Assembly: GCA_010645155.1 (NCBI GenBank)
Contig: JAAGOF010000300.1
Span: 903,051-967,050 of the forward strand
Direction of reading: 5' to 3'
DNA from: Tigriopus japonicus
Lineage: Eukaryota; Arthropoda; Copepoda; Harpacticoida; Harpacticidae
Length of the DNA: 64,000 nucleotides
Shown here: piece after piece, positions 58,037 to 64,000 of the stretch
How the letters are laid out: every line of letters begins with the position of its first letter
How positions within the stretch are numbered: the first letter of the stretch is position 1
The notes under the pieces: model-generated
Databases searched by the model: none
The model's input: the letters and a program-made list of their open reading frames with translations, nothing else
Told to the model about the DNA's origin: nothing
Made by a program: the position numbers and the translations under genes

Positions 58037-60924
58037 CGTTCTTCAGGTAAGTCCTCTTTAACGAACAATCCAAGGGCACGAACGGCCAAGCTATCTGCAA
58101 GGAAGAGATGGCAAGTTCAATCGCGAAAGTTCTTACTTGAGACAGATTAGTTGCTCCCGATTAGATACATTCAAGTGTTGACTTCATAATCAAGTCAAAG
58201 ATTATCGGAAAAGTTTTATTGAGACTGTACCAACGACTTCCAAGTTGGCAAGAACAATGGGCATCTTCAGATACGGTCCAAGGCAGAAAATGGTCCAATC
58301 TCTCCAGAGGAGGAAACAGAAAGGAAGGGAAGCAGCTGTCCGTGTCGGCCCCCTACTTGTTACTTCATTCTCGGGTTGAGAATCTCTAAAATCTTCAAAC
58401 CAAAGAAGTCCGTTCACAAAGATCTTCAACTACTAGTACAATCACTAAAATTTCGTAACGAATAAACTCCGATCAAATCTACTTTTGAAATACAATATTT
58501 GTATTGAATATAAAAGGCGTGAGCAAGAAAAAACCAAAGCCAAATGGCTTTGAAAAGCTCAACTTAGATAAACTGAACTGGAAGTGGAGGTTCACTAACC
58601 TGCGATCAGACAATATCAATCCCGAAACGATTCACTGCACATACACACCCCAATTAACGGGTAGGTTTTTTTAAACTTTTTGCCCAGCAATTAGCACCAA
58701 TTCTCCTAGATATCGACGGTCCTACACCCAACAGTCACAGATCCATCTCAGTCTCGGGTGATCCTTGAAGACGGCCTTCAAGATCCTCAGCCGACCTGCC
58801 AGTAAACCACCACCACTATCACCGCAACCTTTTTGTGCCCAGTGGCTCCTCGTGAGTAAGTTGAAAGCTTTATGTTCTGCCTCGATGGCCTTCACAACTC
58901 AAGACTCCCGAGATCTGGCGGCCTTTCGCTCGAAATCACACTCCCTCACATTCGATAACCATACTTATTCCACTGACAGCGCCCAACAAGAAGGACACCA
59001 TGGCCCGAGGTTGACGAGTGCTCGGAGCAAAGCAAAAAGAGGAGGAGGAGGAGGAGGAACGCGACAGACGCTGACGACAATGATAACGACGACCTTGAAA
59101 CTCGTCCTTCTCTTTCGCCTTCCCTCGTCATGTCTCGCCCCTCCTCCTCTCTGGTCTTCAGTTCAACCGAATCAGATTTCCAGAGACTCGAAGGCCTCCT
59201 TCTTCCCCTTTTGAAATCTACTGGTGATGGTCGATCGCGCACAAAAGCAAAGCTAAACAAGGACAAGTTCCTCTGTCGTCCGTGATTCGCCCGCACCAGC
59301 GGGTGGCGGGCGGAAACCGACTGTCTCGAGGATGAGCAACAGTCGATCGGTCCCAACGAGAGGCTGGCAGGCTTTAGCTTTTCCCTGCAGTCGGCTTGGC
59401 TCTTTTCCTCTGTCTTTCCAAAGATGTCACGCCCGCCTTCTGAAACCAATATCTATCCATCCACCTATCCAATACACTGGGTTAGACTTAGGGACGTACG
59501 GGGGATGGAACCCCACAGCCTCCCCTCCCCTCCCCTTCCTTCTGTCTTGCTTCCTTGGGCTTGGCACTGACTGTGTGTCTGTCACGTGAGCCAACCAGGA
59601 ACAAAGACCACAAAGAAAGTATGGGCGGGATTACAATCTTGTAACCCCATAGAAGGAAGGAATGGATGGATGGAACGCCTTGAGCGCCCAGAGATAAGGG
59701 GTTTATTTCACGATTCGGCTACGGGGGCAGGCTTCTCCTGGACCCTGGATTTTTCTGTCACCTTTATTTTTCCTTTCATGTCCTTGGTCCCGAAAATGTC
59801 ATTCATTCGATTTCAGACTAGGCCGTTACTCCGATCTATTAATGTAATGACAAAACAGAACTATGAAGGTCGTTTTCCTTGGGATTCGTCCATACCTGAA
59901 ATGGTCCAAAGTGAGGCCGTTTACTCTTCGTGTGCAAATCGGGGACAGTTCCAGCGAAACTTTCGATACAAGAACCAAGGGGGGCGACAAACTCAGGTTT
60001 ACCATTACATTTCGCCAGAGAGCGCATTGTTCTGAAATTGTCGCGTGAGTGAGTGCGAGACAGGCAACCAAGCACCAAAAAATCAGCTGAACGGCTGTTA
60101 AGAATTCTGCCGAAATACAAGCAGACAGCCGGCTGGCTGCCCAAGCAAGCCTTAAATCAATGTGCTCCCCCTGACAAGAACAGACACATCGGCGTCGTTA
60201 ACGTGTGGCTCTTTTTAGTGTCAGATTCGTCCGACTCGACTCGCCTGACTTGAGGGCTGTACTCTGTGAGTTGGGCCTCAGCTCGTCTCGATACGGCCCT
60301 GGTCTGGATCTGTGACTCACCTAGCCTCCTTTTCTTCTGCTACCGGGTCCAAGGCCGCCAGGCAACTTTCCTGAATAGTGATGAATGTGAGACTTCCTTC
60401 GAGCCCAGAAGTAAACAAAGTCGAAGCTCAACTGTTGAAGAATAAAGTTGATTCTGTGGAATTCGTTGACTCAAATATATAACAAAGGCAACAAAAAATC
60501 CAATTTGTTGTGTTGGAGTTATTCCCACTTGAGTCCAAGCGGGCCAGGCACAATATTTTAAATGAAGTTAGACTTTGCATGTGAGGGTAGACCTGATTTT
60601 TGATGAAGCCATTTTGATCAAAAACCAGAAATCAATAGCCGACCTCAGTCATCCAGATGATTCAGCAGACCCCACACTTGATGCCTAAATGTCTACAACG
60701 CTAAATTTTTAGTTTTACAGCTTTGAGATAGCTCGGAATATTCTCCACCTCTTTGATGCCAAACAACTTGAGAATGAACGGTTTGAGGCAAAAACAAGTT
60801 GGATTATCGGACTCGAGCTCCATTGAAAATATCTCGGACCAGTCCCGACTTTAGTTGGCAGCTGCAACCGATCACTACTAGCGTTTGACATTAAAGGTGC
60901 CACGGTAGATGGCGTTGTTAATCT
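58037..60924. promoter_or_regulatory. Upstream region of the SNAP-25 locus
   Basis: No protein-coding gene is supported. The interval 58750-59560 is markedly GC-richer, with purine/pyrimidine runs (GAGGAGGAGGAGG near 59040, CTCCCCTCCCCTCCCC near 59521), and is the best candidate for the SNAP-25 promoter and untranslated first exon. Long open frames here on both strands have low-complexity, Ser/Leu/Pro-rich translations and are not called. Confidence 0.4.
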
Positions 60925-61636
60925 GAGAGAGACTAAAGGCTTTATATACAAAGAATCGCAAAGGTCTGGAATCGAAGGTCTTCTCTGATTAGAGGGTTCC
61001 TCGGGACCCAAGTTCTGATTGGTCAAGCAACCCCTTTCGCCAACGTGACTAGATGCAGCTTGTCTTGGAAGCTTTCAGGCCCAAAAAAATCACAAATTCG
61101 TGGCTTCTAAATCAAGATTAACATATTGAATGTTTTACGCGACTAAAAAAGAGAGGCCCCAACAAATTTATGAAGTTTTAGACATGAGATTGTATGAAAA
61201 AGTGGAAAGAGTCAACCGCTTTCTTTTTTTGGACACCCTGATGATCTCTACTCCACATGAGATTGGGAGGGCAAGGAGAAGACAGGAGATCTCAGTTGCT
61301 GAACAAAGGGTGGCACTTTACATGCCATTTCCAAATTTGTGTTTCTGGACTTTGTGTGAGGCAAAGAAAAAAAATGCTACAGAATGTTTAAATTTCTTTA
61401 TGTAGTAACATTCCAATTTGTAACTGCAACATGTATCTATTGGATTGAAAGCCATTAAATCGGAATTTTCCTGGGACAAAAGCTTTCAAGACATGCCGCA
61501 TCCAGTCACGCTGCCGCAAGGTGTTGCTTGACCAATCAGAACTTGGGTCCTGAGGAACCCTCTAATCAGAGAAGACCTTCGATTCCAGACCTTTGCGATT
61601 CTTTGTATATAAAGCCTTTAAGAGAGACAGACTCGA
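60925..61636. repeat. Inverted repeat with promoter-like arms
   Basis: Arms at about 60925-61078 and 61478-61636 are inverted copies. Each arm holds, in outward orientation, a CCAAT motif (ATTGG on + at 61018-61022; CCAAT at 61532-61536) followed about 70-80 bp later by TATATAAA (60941-60948 on the minus strand; 61616-61623 on the plus strand). The matching open frames starting MTNQNLGPEEPSNQ in both arms are a consequence of the duplication. Confidence 0.7.
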
Positions 61637-61730
61637 GGCGAGGCGGAGTCTATCGGATTTCAATTTTCAAAGTCTGGCTGGATCCTTTTGAGAGACAGAC
61701 TAGAGCAAGGATGGCTCAAGCCAGGATTAC

Positions 61731-61845
61731 TTTCAAAATACACACTAGGTCCGATTAATACAATGGAAATTCAACAGAACAATATATTTGTTGCAAAAAC
61801 CTCACATTTTAGTACAGTTATCGGACCTAGTGTGTATTTTTGAAA
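61731..61845. repeat. Short foldback, 115 bp
   Basis: TTTCAAAATACACACTAGGT at the left and ACCTAGTGTGTATTTTTGAAA-type sequence at the right are inverted copies of about 25 bp, including CGAT/ATCG at their inner edges. It looks like a very small MITE or hairpin repeat. Confidence 0.7.
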
Positions 61846-61894
61846 TCCGTCCTGAAGTACAGTGGTTCCTGACTGGAGCCAGTATGCTCTAGAG

Positions 61895-62110
61895 CAGGGG
61901 TAGGCGACCGATGGGCCAGAGCCCACATGTGGGCCTAATGGTGGTTTTTGGTGGGCCCAGGAGCTATGGAGAAAGTCCAAAATAGTGGGCCCGCGAGACA
62001 CACATAGTCCTGTACTTGTGGGCCCAAAGCTCTTTGATCGTTAATTTTTGGGCCCCTGACATGTAATCAAATTTGGTGGGCCTTGACCCAAAAGTGGTTG
62101 CCTATCCCTG
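61895..62110. mobile_element. hAT MITE, 216 bp, with 8-bp target duplication
   Basis: Terminal repeats CAGGGGTAGGCGACC and GGTTGCCTATCCCTG, typical of the hAT superfamily, are flanked on both sides by CTCTAGAG (61887-61894 and 62111-62118). The interior is rich in GTGGGCC/GGCCCA motifs. No coding capacity. The sequence left of the assembly gap (about 6005-6085) may be a relative. Confidence 0.9.
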
Positions 62111-62118
62111 CTCTAGAG

Positions 62119-64000
62119 TATGTTCTTGGTATGTTCCAATCCAAGTTTCAGACACAGAAATTTTGAAGTAGTTATCTGAAGGCATATCGTGATGGTTAAA
62201 AATGTTATTTCGAGAATACGATTCAACCGTTTCAGTTTGTGGCCTCGTCTTTTTGTGGAAAAAATTCCATGGAATTCAGATAGTAAAATTTCATTCACGT
62301 TCCCACGTAATCCTCCGTTAATAATAGTTTGGCCCCAGGTTGATTTTTGCTGATCCTGATAAAAACTTGATTTTTCTGTTTTATTCACAAATTCTCTTTC
62401 GGGTTAACCTCCTACGACCTTGTGGCATTAATCTTTGCTGTTATGATCCTTTCTAGAGTAACCAGTTGAACACTCGAGAAATACAGGAAGGAACGTTTAA
62501 AATACCAACCACTGGCCAAGACTAGTGGGTCCTTCAACGAGCAGCTGACTGGGAGGTCACACTACATAAGACTGGGAGGTCACCTTAGTAATCCAGCTCC
62601 AAATATTGCACCCTGACACAAACGTTTGACATATTTTCAAACTTCTAAATGTATATTGGACACGTAAGAACAAAAATTTTGCGTATTAAAGCTCAAAGGT
62701 TGCACGTGTTTTCCATTTCATTGGTTGCGCTTAAAGGACTCTTCTAGAGTCCTTTAAGCCACTGCGATTGGTAAAGTAAGTGAGTGCGTGAGAGTGACTG
62801 ATCCCACTTAGATCCAAGTGTCTTCACATAGTTGAACATAAATGAGTCTCTTGCATTTTCTCTGTCGGAATTAGGCTTCTCGAGAACCACTTGACTTGCT
62901 TCATGTTAATTTCCAAAACAAGATTGATCCACAATTTACATTAATGTCTTCTTCAAATATAATAAATGTTATTACGTCGAGGGAGGATTCAAAAAGTTGG
63001 GGTCGACACATTGCCAAAAGTGAACAAGCTAAGACATAATTACTTGTTCCTAACTAAATTCCTGGGTTCATATCAAACTACCATAAAAAGGATAGATTCA
63101 CTAAGAAATAGGGATTCATTGCTTTAGGTTTTGGACAAAAGTCCGTCACTACAGATCTAGTTACATGACATCACTTATTCAGTATTTGAATAATTTGATC
63201 CGTGAACGGAACAACTAGGCCCTGTGTACGTAACAGAAACAACAAACTTGTGAATTCGAGGGAATCAAATTCGAGGCGAATGATAATGCCCCCATCCAAT
63301 TACAAATGTGACTGAACTGAAAAAACCACTATCTAGTTTGAAGTCCTTGTGCTGTTGTCGGGTCAGACCGTAGCCATTATTAAGTATCCATTTTCCATTT
63401 ACGTGGCAACAATAAAGAATATCTATCTCGACCTAGAACATTTATTATCGGTGAACTTACAACTACTTCTGGCGTTTACCTAAATGGCTCCTTCTGACCT
63501 TCTGAGTTTACCAATTCTAAGGCAAGACAAATGTAGGCTAGAAATGGTCTGAGAGGCTTTTGGCAAATTCCATTGCCATCAATTGACAAGTCAGGGGTCC
63601 TTGGACTAGTAAAGACAAATCACTGGTCAAGAGCTATTCGAAAGTTAGCTTTTAATTTTGTTCATCTAGAGAACACAAACTGGTTTGGTCCTCCTTCAGC
63701 GTGCGTATGTCGTACCAATTTAAAATTTCCCACTAAAAAATGTACGTACATATCACGCCCAATATCTAGACGACGACAAGGATCTTACAACGCAAACAGA
63801 TCCCGACGATAATGAGTTCACCAAATAATAACACAGATAATCCCCAAAGTTCATTAGTCACGCAACTTTTTAGAGATTTTCAAGGAAAGCTACATTTCTG
63901 AGCCATACAATGTCACAGGCCTTTTGCGCGTTCCTTGACTAGGATGTCCGAGAGCGGCCAAATCCTGACAAGGAGAGGAAAGAGGATCGTCTTTTGGTTT
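62119..64000. other. Intergenic DNA at the right end
   Basis: No gene is supported. A perfect 13-bp palindrome GCTTAAAGGACTC / GAGTCCTTTAAGC with a 5-nt loop lies at 62729-62759. The short direct repeat GACTGGGAGGTCAC occurs twice near 62548 and 62570. The frame at 63573-63812 has no recognisable features. Confidence 0.5.

Noticed and set aside
58765..59449. Overlapping 149- and 167-residue frames in the SNAP-25 upstream region
   Set aside because: They are low-complexity readings of a GC- and repeat-rich segment better explained as promoter or untranslated leader.
60715..61758. Two frames with the same start MTNQNLGPEEPSNQ on opposite strands
   Set aside because: They arise because both lie in the arms of an inverted repeat; their translations diverge outside the arms and have no domain.

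Overview
This is a eukaryotic nuclear window, most likely from an arthropod and plausibly a small crustacean such as a copepod (inference). The signs are protein-coding genes with very short introns (mostly about 59-120 nt, GT-AG, read directly from the sequence), AATAAA/ATTAAA poly(A) signals, a guanidino phosphagen kinase, and AT-rich intergenic DNA full of small inverted-repeat transposons. There are no bacterial operons. An assembly gap (N) covers 6094-7065.

Layout, left to right. 1-9.0 kb is gene-free and repeat-rich, with an hAT-like element (3008-4165) that carries a second hAT-like MITE inside it, each with a perfect 8-bp target duplication. 9.03-9.63 kb (-) is a two-exon RING-H2 protein. 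9.6-15.7 kb has no recognisable gene. 15.7-18.9 kb is a compact cluster: an intronless acid-lipase-family protein (+), a 70-aa single-pass membrane protein (-) and ribosomal protein P1 (+). 19-23.5 kb is repeats. 23.5-24.15 kb (-) is an unrecognised single-pass membrane protein. 28.7-34.5 kb (-) is a six-exon DIDO/PHF3-family gene (PHD, TFIIS-M, SPOC). 36.1 kb (+) is the first coding exon of a DAPIT-like ATP synthase subunit. 38.6-39.2 kb is a foldback element. 42.28-44.20 kb (+) is a three-exon phosphagen (arginine-type) kinase. 46.06-48.55 kb (+) is a five-exon protein I do not recognise. 49.8-58.0 kb (-) is a SNAP-25 locus. The last 6 kb is the SNAP-25 upstream region followed by repeats.

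The most striking feature is the SNAP-25 locus. One shared first coding exon is followed by two alternative 49-nt exons, and then by three complete tandem copies of the whole 3' part of the gene (rest of the Qb helix, cysteine region, linker, Qc SNARE helix, terminal exon with stop). Every junction is phase-compatible, all three terminal exons are exactly 63 nt, and the predicted products are 214, 224 and 208 aa. No second start exon was found. The simplest reading is one gene that picks among three alternative 3' modules, giving SNAP-25 variants that differ in cysteine number, linker and SNARE faces.

The genes are otherwise mostly functionally unrelated: housekeeping (P1, DAPIT), transcription/chromatin (DIDO-like), energy buffering (phosphagen kinase), lipid hydrolysis and synaptic exocytosis. 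All exon boundaries are read by eye from splice consensus, frame and protein similarity known from memory; no database search or transcript data was available.
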